A stretch of 41,820 nt of DNA, taken from positions 5,992 to 47,811 of the forward strand of contig JABSOX010000041.1 of NCBI GenBank assembly GCA_013215655.1, in the 5' to 3' direction. The translations under genes and the position numbers were made by a program. This document shows positions 9,101 through 17,602 of the stretch, one piece after another. The notes below the pieces were generated by a model that ran no database searches, was not told the origin of the DNA, and worked only from the letters and a program-made list of their open reading frames with translations. How positions within the stretch are numbered: position 1 is the first letter of the stretch; each line of letters opens with the position of its first letter. This stretch comes from Colwellia sp. Its GTDB lineage: Bacteria > Pseudomonadota > Gammaproteobacteria > Enterobacterales > Alteromonadaceae.

Positions 9101-9214
9101 AACGATGCAGGCCAATATGTGTATGAAGAGTTTAATGCTGGCAATGAAGAGCAAACTTATTATAGAGATGGATCTTTGTGGGAAGTTCGTGTTGGAGTTA
9201 GATACGACTTCTAA
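6116..9214 (+). CDS. Oar-like TonB-dependent outer-membrane receptor
   Basis: The protein has 1032 residues. A signal peptide (about 1-25, ending VMA) is followed by a carboxypeptidase-regulatory-like beta-sandwich (about 30-115). Next come a TonB-box-like stretch (ETIEVTGRA, about 119-127), a plug domain with conserved INRDIKDIVRIDPR and LTVDGVRMND segments, and a long beta-barrel ending in an aromatic residue (RVGVRYDF). Two plug cysteines (in IQCGGG and TSCNINAV) are spaced to allow a disulfide. Such receptors use proton-motive force through TonB-ExbBD to import large or scarce ligands. The ligand is not readable. Its position next to a nuclease/phosphatase operon and under RutR-like operators suggests nucleotides, oligonucleotides or nucleosides (inference). 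A terminator follows, so it is probably monocistronic. Confidence 0.88.
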   Translation: MKTHRLSRISGALVLALGLSTSVMANTTTSSIKGKIQGPQGNPAVGTVVTIVHTPSGTTKNAVVNAAGIFVAKGLRVGGPYEVKLDSNKFNDQTVKDVYLTLGETYPMNIALQQEQAMETIEVTGRAISSFSGGTGPASHFSAEDLASAPAINRDIKDIVRIDPRIYVDESREDAIQCGGGSPRFNSLTVDGVRMNDSFGLNDNGYPTTRIPFSYDSIDQVSVELAPFDVKYGGFTSCNINAVTKSGGNEVHGGFFYDYTNDSMKGDSVEGEDLDNGDYTEERYGFNVGLPLIEDTLFFFGSYEKLEGVELFGYAPLGDNISQGELDRIVQIASDVYGYDAGGTTPSMPVDDEKVLLKLDWNINDQHRASLVYNYNDGFKLDQSDTWAMTLDSHYYEKGAKLNSLVGSLYSDWNDNFSTEVRLGKTSLDNRQNSLDAASSFGEVSIRHGGTTVFLGPDDSRQSNEMNWEQVTFKLAGNYYFDEHTITAGYEYEELTAFNLFMQHTQGEFRFDSIDDFEAGQAARVYYNNSAGTNVPSDASQEFTYALHTFYVQDEFELSDLDMTIMYGLRYDKYTSDDSPRFNQNFKDRYGFGNDSTFDGISLLQPRLGINWSVEDNLEVRGGFGLYSGGNPNVWLSNSFSNDGLVQIGLQHRGVDLFNTPMTGDGRPVFETPQDMFDEIQNLPVGGGDGSVNAVDPDFELPSEWKYSLGATYTTDDDYIIAVDILHNRKQNSATIRDAGQRYASAVAPDGRPTYERVAGRTSEFILTNSNKDGQSTILSFAVSKDFDFGLNASFSYAYTQSEDANPMTSAVAGSNYSNLAATDALNPGMETSDYGVPHRFTMNLSYTTQIIEGLNTTFSLFGQVSEGQSYSYTFDNSDGAFGDSNWNRSRQLLYIPAENDANVVYDEGFDLAAFNSFVESEGLARGEITKRNDFNANWRATFDFKISQQIPGLMDGHKGSAFFIVQNLGNMLNDDWGVMKQGQFVGNRMVEMSINDAGQYVYEEFNAGNEEQTYYRDGSLWEVRVGVRYDF

Positions 9215-9240
9215 ATAATAGCGAGACTATTAACTAATTA

Positions 9241-9269
9241 AAACCGCACTTTTAAGTGCGGTTTTTTAT
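9241..9269 (+). terminator. Rho-independent terminator after the Oar-like receptor
   Basis: AAACCGCACTT pairs with AAGTGCGGTTT around a 2-nt loop and is followed by a T run. It lies 27 bp after the stop codon. Confidence 0.92.
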
Positions 9270-9326
9270 TATCTACTTTTTAGTTTTAAATTATTTAAAT
9301 TTAATTACCGTATTCTCTTTACATCT

Positions 9327-9367
9327 TATAATATAAGTTACAAAATAAAACCTGACTAAATGGTCAA
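9327..9367 (+). promoter_or_regulatory. cdd promoter (-10 box) with RutR-like operator
   Basis: A perfect TATAAT at 9327-9332 is the likely -10 box; only a weak -35 (TTACCG, 9305-9310) is visible. The palindrome CTGACTA-AA-TGGTCAA at 9352-9367 matches 12 of 14 positions of the E. coli RutR site. It lies about 13-28 bp after the expected transcription start, where a repressor would block transcription. Confidence 0.6.
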
Positions 9368-9429
9368 ATTAATAAAAATCAGATAAGTGTTAGATAAACG
9401 TTACTTTCTATATTTAATAGGCACATTTC

Positions 9430-9849
9430 ATGAAGCAAATAAAAGAAATAGAGTGGTCATTATTAATTAATCAGGCTAAGCAAGGTTTTACTAGAGCCTA
9501 TGCTCCTTATAGCAATTTTCATGTTGGCGCAGCAGCACAAACCAAGTCTGGCAATATTGTATGTGGCTGTAATGTGGAAAATGCTTCTTACGGTTTAACT
9601 GTATGTGCTGAACGCAACTGTATTGCACAGGCCATTATTGCTGGTGAAAAAGAACTTACGGCCATGGTTATCTACACCGAACAAGAAAAGTTAACGCCAC
9701 CTTGTGGTGCTTGTCGGCAAGTGCTTGTTGAATTTTTTGAACCAACAGCATTAATTATGGCAGCCAATCATTTGGGTGATCAAAAAAAATGGACAGTCAA
9801 TGAGCTCTTACCTGACGCCTTTACGCCAAAAGACTTAATCAGTTTATAG
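9430..9849 (+). CDS. cdd: Cytidine deaminase, short tetrameric type
   Basis: A 139-residue zinc deaminase. The zinc and proton-transfer motifs are plain: CAERN (Cys and catalytic Glu) and PPCGACRQVL (two Cys ligands), preceded by the substrate loop NVENASYG. The length matches the short tetrameric enzymes of Bacillus type, not the 294-residue E. coli Cdd. It converts cytidine and deoxycytidine to uridine and deoxyuridine in the cytoplasm, feeding the phosphorylase encoded 18 bp downstream. It is the first gene of a cdd-deoA operon, behind a RutR-like operator. Confidence 0.95.
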   Translation: MKQIKEIEWSLLINQAKQGFTRAYAPYSNFHVGAAAQTKSGNIVCGCNVENASYGLTVCAERNCIAQAIIAGEKELTAMVIYTEQEKLTPPCGACRQVLVEFFEPTALIMAANHLGDQKKWTVNELLPDAFTPKDLISL

Positions 9850-9867
9850 AGATTTATAAGGATTTTT

Positions 9868-11184
9868 ATGATGTTATTACCACAAGAAATTATACGAACT
9901 AAACGAGATGGCTCAGCATTATCAAAAGATGAAATAGCGGGCTTTGTTGATGGTTTAATTACCGGCAATTTTAATGATGCGCAAGTTGGCTCAATGGCAA
10001 TGGCTATTTTTCAAAAAGGAATGAATACCCAAGAAATTGTTGAGCTTACTATGGCAATGATGAACTCCGGAGAAATAATCAACTGGCCAGAATTAGATGC
10101 ACCTATTGTTGATAAGCATTCTACCGGTGGTGTTGGTGATAAGGTTAGCTTTATGTTGGCAGCAATTGTTGCGGCATGTGGGGCTTATGTACCGATGATT
10201 TCAGGTCGAGGTTTGGGACATACCGGTGGTACATCAGATAAGCTTGAAAGTATTGCTGGCTTTAATGTACAACCGAGTATTAAACAGTTCCAAATGATTG
10301 TTAAAGAGCTTGGTATTGCCATTATTTCGCAAACTGACAATCTTGCTCCTGCAGATAAACGTTTATATGGTATTCGTGATGTAACTGGCACGGTTGAATC
10401 TATCCCCTTGATCACAGCTTCTATTTTATCAAAGAAATTAGCTGCTGGCTTAGATGCTTTAGTCATGGATGTCAAAGTGGGCAATGGCGCCATGATGCAA
10501 AATATGGAAGATGCTACAGCTTTAGCACAATCTATCGTTAATGTTGCTAATGGTGCTGGAGTTAAAACACAGGCCATTATTACCGACATGAATCAAGTTT
10601 TAGGAACATCGGCAGGTAATGCCGTTGAAATTTACGAAACCGTTAAATACTTAACAGGTAAACAACGTGAGCCACGTTTACATGCAATTGTTTTGGCTTT
10701 AGCTAGTGCCATGTTAATTAATACTAATATCGCAAAAGATGAAAGCAGTGCACTTGCTAAAATCAATCATGTGCTAAACACTGGGCAAGCCGCTGAAGTT
10801 TTTAGCAAAATGATCCATGCGCTTGGTGGCCCAAGTAATTTACTGGAAGATCCGTGGCAAGCGATGAGAAAAGCGAATGTCATTACAGATATACTTGCAC
10901 CTGAAAATGGTTATATTACTCAAATGCAAACACGAGATATTGGTATGGCTATTGTGGGGATGAAAGGTGGACGTACAGCCAATGGTCAAATGATTGATCA
11001 TAGCGTCGGCTTTGATCGAATTTTACCTCTCGGTACTGTGGTTAATCGGGGTGATGTTGTTGCTCGAATTCATGCTAAGGATGAAGAGCAAATGAAAATT
11101 GCAAGCCAACAGTATTTATCAGCATTGACTATTGGCGATATTGTTGAAGAAATTCCGCCAGCTATTTATCAAACGGTTAGTTAA
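9868..11184 (+). CDS. deoA: Thymidine phosphorylase
   Basis: The protein has 438 residues (E. coli DeoA has 440). The family signature is visible as DKHSTGGVGDKVS, with SGRGLGHTGGTSDKLE and the basic IRDVTGTVESIP segment. It splits thymidine and deoxyuridine with phosphate into the base and deoxyribose-1-phosphate. That product goes to DeoB and then DeoC, both encoded nearby. Two ATG codons lie in tandem (9868 and 9871) behind AAGGA at about 9858-9862. Alignment with the E. coli N-terminus favours the second, but either could be used. Second gene of the cdd operon, ended by a long bidirectional hairpin. Confidence 0.95.
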   Translation: MMLLPQEIIRTKRDGSALSKDEIAGFVDGLITGNFNDAQVGSMAMAIFQKGMNTQEIVELTMAMMNSGEIINWPELDAPIVDKHSTGGVGDKVSFMLAAIVAACGAYVPMISGRGLGHTGGTSDKLESIAGFNVQPSIKQFQMIVKELGIAIISQTDNLAPADKRLYGIRDVTGTVESIPLITASILSKKLAAGLDALVMDVKVGNGAMMQNMEDATALAQSIVNVANGAGVKTQAIITDMNQVLGTSAGNAVEIYETVKYLTGKQREPRLHAIVLALASAMLINTNIAKDESSALAKINHVLNTGQAAEVFSKMIHALGGPSNLLEDPWQAMRKANVITDILAPENGYITQMQTRDIGMAIVGMKGGRTANGQMIDHSVGFDRILPLGTVVNRGDVVARIHAKDEEQMKIASQQYLSALTIGDIVEEIPPAIYQTVS

Positions 11185-11196
11185 TATCATTCACTG

Positions 11197-11244
11197 CAAT
11201 ACTTCAAAATGTATAAATAGGTCATTTTGAAGTATTGTGTTTTA
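11197..11244. terminator. Bidirectional terminator between deoA and upp
   Basis: A perfect 15-bp inverted repeat, CAATACTTCAAAATG at 11197-11211 and its complement at 11223-11237, has an 11-nt loop. The T-rich stretch TGTTTTATTTTAT follows on the plus strand. It lies between two converging genes. Confidence 0.85.
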
Positions 11245-11260
11245 TTTTATTTGGTATTAT

Positions 11261-11887
11261 TTATAAAGTCCCAAATATTTTATCGCCCGCATCACCTAAT
11301 CCCGGTAAAATATAGCCTTGTTCATTTAATCGATCATCAACAGCACCTAAAAACAAATCAACATCAGGATGAGCGTCTTGCAATACTTTAATACCTTCAG
11401 GTGCCGCCACTAAAAAGAGCGCAATAATGTTTTTACAGCCTGACTCTTTTAATAAATTAATGGTGGCTAGGGCAGTACCACCCGTCGCTAACATCGGGTC
11501 AATAATTATTGCAGTACGCTCAGTGATATCAGTAATTATATTCTCGTAATAACTTTCAGGCTGCAGTGTTTGTTCATTTCGTTGTAAACCCACCACACTA
11601 ATTTTTGCACAAGGTAAAATTGCCAGTGCACCACTTAACATGCCCAAGCCTGCACGAAGAATAGGGACAAGAGTGGGTTGTTTGTCAGCTAACATAGGTG
11701 TTGATATTTCACCAGACCAACAAGTAAGAGGCTTATTTATTAATGCTAGGTTTTGTGTCGCTTCCATCACTAATAAACTGGCTATTTCGTTGGTTAACTC
11801 GCGAAAGGATTTAACTGAAATAGTTTCTTCCCTTAATAAACTCACTTTATGTTGTACTAGGGGATGGTTACTGGCATTTACAGACAT
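11261..11887 (-). CDS. upp: Uracil phosphoribosyltransferase
   Basis: The protein has 208 residues, the normal length for UPRT. The PRPP-binding loop is IIDPMLATGGTA, the N-terminal region has the usual HPLVQHKVSLLR block, and the C-terminal uracil-binding segment reads GYILPGLGDAGD. It makes UMP from uracil and PRPP. This lets the cell keep uracil released by nucleoside phosphorolysis. It is the last gene of the minus-strand run udk-nupC-deoC-ALDH-tdk-upp, 67 bp after tdk. An AAGAGA ribosome site precedes the ATG. Confidence 0.95.
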   Translation of the reverse strand: MSVNASNHPLVQHKVSLLREETISVKSFRELTNEIASLLVMEATQNLALINKPLTCWSGEISTPMLADKQPTLVPILRAGLGMLSGALAILPCAKISVVGLQRNEQTLQPESYYENIITDITERTAIIIDPMLATGGTALATINLLKESGCKNIIALFLVAAPEGIKVLQDAHPDVDLFLGAVDDRLNEQGYILPGLGDAGDKIFGTL

Positions 11888-11954
11888 AGTAATCTCTTTT
11901 TATTTTAATTCGTTATTATTTATTAAAAGTAAGTGTAGTGGTTAATCTATGTAG

Positions 11955-12530
11955 CTACCAAACGAGTTCTTTAAAATGAGCTCGACATAAAGGTTCATAA
12001 CGTTCATTGCCACCAACTTCTACTTGTTCTCCAGCTTTCACTGCATTACCTTGACCATCAAGACGGATGACAAAATTTGCTTTACGACCACAATGACAAA
12101 TTGTTTTTAGTTCGATAAGTTTATCTGCCCATGCTAATAAAGCGGCACTTCCTGAAAATGTTTCACCTAAAAAATCCGTTCTGATGCCATAAGCAAGTAC
12201 CGGAATATGTAATAAATCGACTACATCGGTAAGCTGTTTAACTTGTACCGTTGTTAAAAACTGAGCTTCATCAATAAGTAGGCAATCTACTTTTTGTTGT
12301 TGATTTGACTCGTTAATTTCTATAAAAAAGTCATTGTCCTGGTCAAAGAGTTTTGCATCAGACTCGATACCTAACCTTGAAGAAACTTTACCGTAAGCAA
12401 ATCTGTCATCAATTTTGGCGGTGTATAAAACAGTATGTAAATTACGCTCTCGGTAGTTATAGGATGATTGTAATAAATGAGTAGATTTACCCGCATTCAT
12501 TGAAGAATAATAGAAATAAAGTTGTGCCAT
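11955..12530 (-). CDS. tdk: Thymidine kinase (type II)
   Basis: The protein has 191 residues. It shows the P-loop [12 protein letters not shown] near the N-terminus, the Walker B-like LLIDEAQFL, and a zinc site formed by the CHCGRKA motif with later cysteines (last one in LCRAHF). It phosphorylates thymidine and deoxyuridine to the monophosphates. It thus competes with DeoA for imported thymidine and gives the locus a direct route into DNA precursors. It lies 67 bp before upp and about 103 bp after the aldehyde dehydrogenase gene, separated by an inverted repeat. Confidence 0.95.
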   Translation of the reverse strand: MAQLYFYYSSMNAGKSTHLLQSSYNYRERNLHTVLYTAKIDDRFAYGKVSSRLGIESDAKLFDQDNDFFIEINESNQQQKVDCLLIDEAQFLTTVQVKQLTDVVDLLHIPVLAYGIRTDFLGETFSGSAALLAWADKLIELKTICHCGRKANFVIRLDGQGNAVKAGEQVEVGGNERYEPLCRAHFKELVW

Positions 12531-12573
12531 AATTTTTATTGTTTTACATTTTAACTATTGTTTAGTGAATAAA

Positions 12574-12619
12574 GTGATAGCCATACTCTTATGAGTAAAC
12601 TTTTAAATAAGGCTATCAC
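12574..12619 (-). other. Nested inverted repeat between ALDH and tdk genes
   Basis: GTGATAGCC at 12574-12582 pairs perfectly with GGCTATCAC at 12611-12619, and a small hairpin ACTC-TTAT-GAGT sits inside (12585-12596). On the minus strand it is followed by TTTATT only, so it is at most a weak terminator. An RNA-processing or attenuation role within the operon is possible. Confidence 0.5.
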
Positions 12620-12633
12620 ATATCAATTTAAGG

Positions 12634-15039
12634 CTATGCTCCGTAAGGAACCCAAATATTCTTTATTTCTACGGCCTTACGTAAAAATATGCCGCTATCA
12701 ATTTGTTCGCTACTAAACCAATCATAGTTTTTACCATCATTGACCCAAGTGCGCTTCATTGTTGCTGCCGATTCAAATTCTACTTGTTTACTGCCTTCAG
12801 CCGTTCCCCAATACCAAAAACCATCAATATCGTAATGTTTAGCTAAGGTATCTGTGAGTACATCTCTATCGCCAGTAATGATATTAATAACACCACCGGG
12901 TAAGTCTGAAGTATTTAGAATTTGATAAAAGTCTGTCGCTAATAGTGCTGATTGAGAAGAGGGCACAAATATCACTCTATTTCCCATAGCAATCGCTGGC
13001 ATGATAGTTGATATCATACCAAGAAAACCAGCTTCTTCTGGTGCAACAATCGCAATATTACCTACCGCTTCTTTCATTGCTAAAGTGACAACACGTTGTG
13101 GCGGTGAATGTATTTGACCGTCAAATTTATCTGCCCACGCTGCACTAGAAAATATCCGACTAATTGCTAAATCAATTTCAACATTAGCCTGTGCTTTTGT
13201 TTGTCCCGTTAGCTGACAAATACGTTTGGCAAATTCAGATGCTCGTGCTTCAAGGTTTTCAGCGATAAAATATAAAACCTGCGCACGATTATGGGCGCTA
13301 GTTGCTGTCCAAGCACTTGCTTTGTTTGCTGCTTCAACGGCGTTACGAATATCTTTACGGCTGCCATCCGGCACTTCGGCAATATGAACCCCAATATGAT
13401 CAAATACAGGTAAACTATAGCCGTTGTCAGGTCTGGTTTGTTTACCTCCAATATAAAGTTTTGCAGTACGGTCAATTTTAAACTCTATAGAAATATTTTT
13501 GACTGTATTTGCGTTTATATCTGCTTTATTCTTTGCGCTAAGCTCTTTTGGTTTCTCTACTGATAATTGCTTATACCAAGATTCCTGAATGTATTCATAA
13601 AGTCCTTCTTTACCCCCTTCACGACCAAAACCTGACTCTCGATAACCACCAAAACCTGCAGCAGCATCAAACATATTAGTGCAGTTTATCCATACTACGC
13701 CGGCTTTAACTTTTGGCGCTACATCTAAGGCTAAGTTAATGTTTTCTGACCATATACTTGCGGCTAATCCATAGCGGCTATTATTGGCTATTTGCACAGC
13801 TTCACTGTGTGTTCGAAATGTCATAGCAACAAGTACAGGGCCAAATATTTCTTGTTGAGCAACAGTTGATGCGGGTTCTACACCGGTCAGCAATGTGGGA
13901 GGATAAAAACAACCATCTTGTGGGATGTTATTTTTACTTTGATAAAGTATTGCACCTTCAGCTAATCCTACTTCAATCATGCTTTTAATGGTTTCTAATT
14001 GGCTTTGGTCGACTACGGCACCCATATCAATGCATTTATCGAGAGAGTTACCGACAATAAGTTTATCCATGCGGGCTTTAAGTTTACTGATCAGCTTTTC
14101 ACTAATTGACTCTTGCACTAATAAACGTGAACCTGCGCAACAAACTTGACCCTGATTAAACCAAATAGCATCAACAATACCTTCAACAACACTATCAATG
14201 TCTGCATCATCAAAAACAATAAAAGCGGACTTTCCGCCAAGTTCTAAAGATAGTTTTTTACCTGTGCCTGCGGTTGTTTTTCTGATCAAACGACCGACAT
14301 CGGTTGAACCTGTAAAAGCAATTTTAGCGATATCTTGATGTTCAACAATCGCTTGCCCTGCTTTTGCATCACCTAGAATTAAGTTAAATACACCTTTAGG
14401 GAGTTGAATTTCATCACAAATCTGTGCGAATAATACCGCGGTAGCACAAGTAAACTCAGCAGGTTTTAATATTACGGTATTACCCATAGCCAATGCTGGA
14501 GCTACTTTCCAAGCAAGCATTAATAAAGGAAAATTCCATGGAATAATTTGACCAACAACACCTAACGGTTCGAAGTTAGAAAACTCTGTTTCCATAACTT
14601 GTGCCCAACCCGCGTGATGATAAAAATGACGGGCAACAAGTGGAATATCAATATCTCTAGATTCTCTAATAGGTTTGCCATTATCTAAGCTTTCTAAAAC
14701 AGAAAATAATCGTGCATGTTTTTGTATTTGACGGGCGAGGGCATATAAGTATTTTGCGCGGGCATGTCCACCAATGGCGAACCATTGTTGTTGGGCTGCT
14801 TTGGCCGCTATTGCTGCTTGATTTACATCATCAGTTTCGCCATCAGCTACTTTGGCGATTTTTTCTAAATTGGCTGGATTAGTGGATTCAAAATATTGTT
14901 TGGATTTGGGCGCTTGCCATTGACCATTAATATAATGATTAAAGGTATGTTGTTGATCAGCTAACCATTGTTGAGCTACAGCGCTACTTTCGGGGGCTTT
15001 ACCGTATTCCATTGTGGTGAATATCTCTTTAATTGTCAT
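12634..15039 (-). CDS. Two-domain aldehyde dehydrogenase (ALDH16 type)
   Basis: An 801-residue protein with a complete ALDH domain (about 30-490) and a second ALDH-like domain (about 530-790). Domain 1 has the NAD-site stretch IPWNFP, KPAE (Lys202), the FTGST loop, the general-base Glu266 in LELGGK and the catalytic Cys300 in GQVCCAG. Domain 2 keeps the fold (PEEAGFLG, IAMGN) but no Cys active-site motif. This layout and length match the ALDH16 family, known from animals (ALDH16A1, which lacks the catalytic Cys) and from active bacterial enzymes. It lies 22 bp after deoC, so it probably oxidises the acetaldehyde released by DERA (inference). Whether the product is acetate or acetyl-CoA is not visible; ALDH16 makes the acid. 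Confidence 0.85.
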   Translation of the reverse strand: MTIKEIFTTMEYGKAPESSAVAQQWLADQQHTFNHYINGQWQAPKSKQYFESTNPANLEKIAKVADGETDDVNQAAIAAKAAQQQWFAIGGHARAKYLYALARQIQKHARLFSVLESLDNGKPIRESRDIDIPLVARHFYHHAGWAQVMETEFSNFEPLGVVGQIIPWNFPLLMLAWKVAPALAMGNTVILKPAEFTCATAVLFAQICDEIQLPKGVFNLILGDAKAGQAIVEHQDIAKIAFTGSTDVGRLIRKTTAGTGKKLSLELGGKSAFIVFDDADIDSVVEGIVDAIWFNQGQVCCAGSRLLVQESISEKLISKLKARMDKLIVGNSLDKCIDMGAVVDQSQLETIKSMIEVGLAEGAILYQSKNNIPQDGCFYPPTLLTGVEPASTVAQQEIFGPVLVAMTFRTHSEAVQIANNSRYGLAASIWSENINLALDVAPKVKAGVVWINCTNMFDAAAGFGGYRESGFGREGGKEGLYEYIQESWYKQLSVEKPKELSAKNKADINANTVKNISIEFKIDRTAKLYIGGKQTRPDNGYSLPVFDHIGVHIAEVPDGSRKDIRNAVEAANKASAWTATSAHNRAQVLYFIAENLEARASEFAKRICQLTGQTKAQANVEIDLAISRIFSSAAWADKFDGQIHSPPQRVVTLAMKEAVGNIAIVAPEEAGFLGMISTIMPAIAMGNRVIFVPSSQSALLATDFYQILNTSDLPGGVINIITGDRDVLTDTLAKHYDIDGFWYWGTAEGSKQVEFESAATMKRTWVNDGKNYDWFSSEQIDSGIFLRKAVEIKNIWVPYGA

Positions 15040-15061
15040 GATGATTATCCTTTAAATTTGT

Positions 15062-16069
15062 TTAGCTAATAGCGTGGCGGTGGTTTGCTGAATAACTGCC
15101 GGTAACATAATGTTCTAGCTGTCTTTCAATATCGCCAAGTAAACTACTAGCGCCAAATCTAAATAGGTGAGGGTCTAACCATTCCACTCCGAGCTCTTCT
15201 TTCATTAATATCATGTATTCAATTGCTTGTTTCGCTGTTTGAATGCCGCCAGCTGGTTTGTAGCCTATTTTAATGTTGGTGAGTTGATAATATTCTCTTA
15301 TTGCCCGTACCATCACTAAGCTCACTGGTAGGGTTGCATTGACAGGTTCTTTACCGGTACTGGTTTTGATGAAATCAGCACCAGCCATCATACAAACCCA
15401 GCTCGCTTTTGCCACATTGGTTAATGTTGATAACTCACCAGTGGCTAAAATTGTCTTTATATGAGCTTCACCACAAGCGTTTCGAAATGCTTTTACTTCA
15501 TCATAAATACTTTGCCAATCACCGATTAATACTTTTTCTCGACTGATCACGATATCTATTTCTTTAGCGCCATCGGCAACGGATGCTTTTATTTCAGCAA
15601 GTTTTATCGACTGTAATGATTGTCCGGCAGGAAAGCCTGTAGAAACTGCAGCAACAGGGATATTACATCCTTTAAGCGCAGCTACTGCGGTATTGATCAT
15701 GTTGTGATAAACACAAACAGCACCCGTGGTAATGTTAAGTTCGGTTGCATCAAGTGCTGCAAGTATGTCTTTTCTGACCGGGTGTTTGGCTTTTTGACAA
15801 AGTCTGCGAACTTTACCCGGGGTATCGTCACCGGCAAGAGTGGTTAAGTCGATAAAGGTTATTGCTTTTAATAGCCATGCTGCTTGATGTTCTTTTTTTA
15901 CGGTACGGCGTGTTCCTATTGTTGCAGCTCTTCGTTCAACAGCGCTACGGTTGATATTAAGAGTATTGATGAAAGCGAGATCAAAGGGCATTCCTTGATT
16001 TCTATTATCTATTTTATTTGTTTTATCTGGTCTTGCTGATAATTTCTTATCTTTTTGTCTAACGGTCAT
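15062..16069 (-). CDS. deoC: Deoxyribose-phosphate aldolase, long animal-like form
   Basis: The protein has 335 residues, longer than E. coli DeoC (259). Recognisable elements are VTFIDLTTL-like ITFIDLTTLAGDD, GFPAGQ, EIDIVISRE, TILATGEL, the Schiff-base lysine 235 in DFIKTSTGKE, and the second active-site lysine 271 in GYKPAGG. From memory it aligns nearly end to end with human DERA, including the N-terminal extension with NRSAVERRA. It cleaves deoxyribose-5-phosphate to glyceraldehyde-3-phosphate and acetaldehyde in the cytoplasm. Ribosome site AGGTG precedes the ATG. A 240-bp gap separates it from nupC upstream, so it may also have its own promoter, although I see no clear one. Confidence 0.93.
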   Translation of the reverse strand: MTVRQKDKKLSARPDKTNKIDNRNQGMPFDLAFINTLNINRSAVERRAATIGTRRTVKKEHQAAWLLKAITFIDLTTLAGDDTPGKVRRLCQKAKHPVRKDILAALDATELNITTGAVCVYHNMINTAVAALKGCNIPVAAVSTGFPAGQSLQSIKLAEIKASVADGAKEIDIVISREKVLIGDWQSIYDEVKAFRNACGEAHIKTILATGELSTLTNVAKASWVCMMAGADFIKTSTGKEPVNATLPVSLVMVRAIREYYQLTNIKIGYKPAGGIQTAKQAIEYMILMKEELGVEWLDPHLFRFGASSLLGDIERQLEHYVTGSYSANHRHAIS

Positions 16070-16309
16070 AAAGCACCTAAATTCAAATAGTTATTAATAT
16101 TTACTGCTTCTATGTGTGGTAACGCGATACTTTTAAGGTATCTATAATCACAGATTTAAGCATAATCTTATTATTTACATATTTGTATTTTTACATATCA
16201 ATAAACCAATTTTATTCACCTAACTTTGAACTATTAAAGATAGTCTTTTAACTTTAGGGAACAGTGAGTAAGTTAAATTTAAGCCAAAAATATTATTGTA
16301 TTTATTCGT

Positions 16310-17557
16310 TTAAGACAAACCAATAAATACACCGGCAATCGCAGCGCTCATTAGGTTAGCAAGGGTAGCTGCAAACATCGCTTTTATGCCTAAACGAGCA
16401 ATGTCAGGGCGTCGACTAGGAGCCATTGAACCTAAACCACCTAATAAAATAGCAATAGAAGACAAGTTGGCAAAGCCACATAAAGCAAACGTAATAATGG
16501 CTTGGGTATTGACACTTAGTGTATCTTTTATCGCAACAAAATTAACGTAGGCAAAGAATTCGTTAACAACAACTTTTTGGCCGATAAAACTACCTGCTTG
16601 TAGCATCTCATCAAAGGGTACACCAATAATAAAAGCAAGTGGTGCAAATAAATATCCTAATAACCATTCAATGGTTACTCCTTCAAAGCCGAGTAAGCCA
16701 GCTATGCCGCCGACCATGGTATTTAATAAGGCGATAATGGCGATAAAAGCTAATAACATGGCGCCGACATTAACGGCTAATTTTAAACCCGAGGCAGCAC
16801 CTGATGCAGCAGCGTCAATAACGTTGGTCGGTCTATCTATTTCATCTTCTTCGGCATTGTCATTAAGTAATAGCTTTTCTGGTTCTGTCTCAGGGATGAT
16901 GATTTTAGCCATGAGCAAGCCGCCGGGTGCGGCCATAAAAGAAGCAGCAATAAGATATTCTAATTTTATGCCAAGGCCCGCATACCCTGCTAAGATTGAG
17001 CCTGCTACCGAAGCTAACCCACCAACCATGATGGCAAAAAGTTCTGACTGGGTCATTTTGGCTATATAAGGACGTACTACAAGGGGAGCTTCAGTTTGAC
17101 CAACAAAGATATTTGCAGTGGCTGACAATGATTCAGGTTTACTGGTTTTTAGTAATTTTTGTAAACCGCCACCAATAATTTTGATCACCCATTGCATAAT
17201 ACCAAGATAATACAAAACAGCGATAAGTGAAGAGAAGAATATAATGACAGGTAGTACTCTAATGGCAAAAACAAAGCCAACACCATTACTATACATAGCA
17301 TCAGAGCCTAAACCGCCAAATAGAAAGGTAATACCTACTTTGGCACTATCGATAACACCTTGTACACCATTTGATATTGAACCTAATACGTCTTTACCAA
17401 AGGGTACATATAACACAAAGGCGCCGAGTAAAATTTGTAATGCAAATGCAAAACCAACGGTGCGGATGTTAATTGCGCTGCGTTTACTTGAGAAGAAAAA
17501 TGCGATAGCAAGTAGTATAACGATACCTAGGATGCCACGTAATGCGTTTAATTCCAT
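16310..17557 (-). CDS. nupC: Concentrative nucleoside transporter (CNT/NupC family)
   Basis: A 415-residue inner-membrane protein with many hydrophobic segments and the CNT core motifs: [12 protein letters not shown] (nucleoside site), EFFAYVNF, and a C-terminal [19 protein letters not shown] repeat half. CNT proteins import nucleosides with H+ or Na+. It provides the inner-membrane step for nucleosides that cross the outer membrane. It is second in the minus-strand run, 45 bp after udk. Which ion and which nucleosides it prefers cannot be read with confidence. A 240-bp gap without an obvious gene follows it before deoC. Confidence 0.93.
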   Translation of the reverse strand: MELNALRGILGIVILLAIAFFFSSKRSAINIRTVGFAFALQILLGAFVLYVPFGKDVLGSISNGVQGVIDSAKVGITFLFGGLGSDAMYSNGVGFVFAIRVLPVIIFFSSLIAVLYYLGIMQWVIKIIGGGLQKLLKTSKPESLSATANIFVGQTEAPLVVRPYIAKMTQSELFAIMVGGLASVAGSILAGYAGLGIKLEYLIAASFMAAPGGLLMAKIIIPETEPEKLLLNDNAEEDEIDRPTNVIDAAASGAASGLKLAVNVGAMLLAFIAIIALLNTMVGGIAGLLGFEGVTIEWLLGYLFAPLAFIIGVPFDEMLQAGSFIGQKVVVNEFFAYVNFVAIKDTLSVNTQAIITFALCGFANLSSIAILLGGLGSMAPSRRPDIARLGIKAMFAATLANLMSAAIAGVFIGLS

Positions 17558-17602
17558 AAAGTTCTCTTTATTATTATAGTGTTATCTTTTATTTTTTTTG
17601 TG

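Noticed and set aside
10185-10589. 134-residue minus-strand ORF inside deoA
   Set aside because: It lies wholly within a strongly supported gene and shows low-complexity composition typical of a frame shadow.
16070-16309. Possible separate promoter or operator in the 240-bp nupC-deoC gap
   Set aside because: I found no convincing promoter boxes, RutR-like site or terminator; only a weak GATAC/GTATC repeat near 16127-16143.
16671-17579. Two plus-strand ORFs (132 and 111 residues) inside nupC
   Set aside because: They are antisense to a clear transporter gene; their Pro/Ser/Ala-rich composition is what the reverse of a membrane protein gives.
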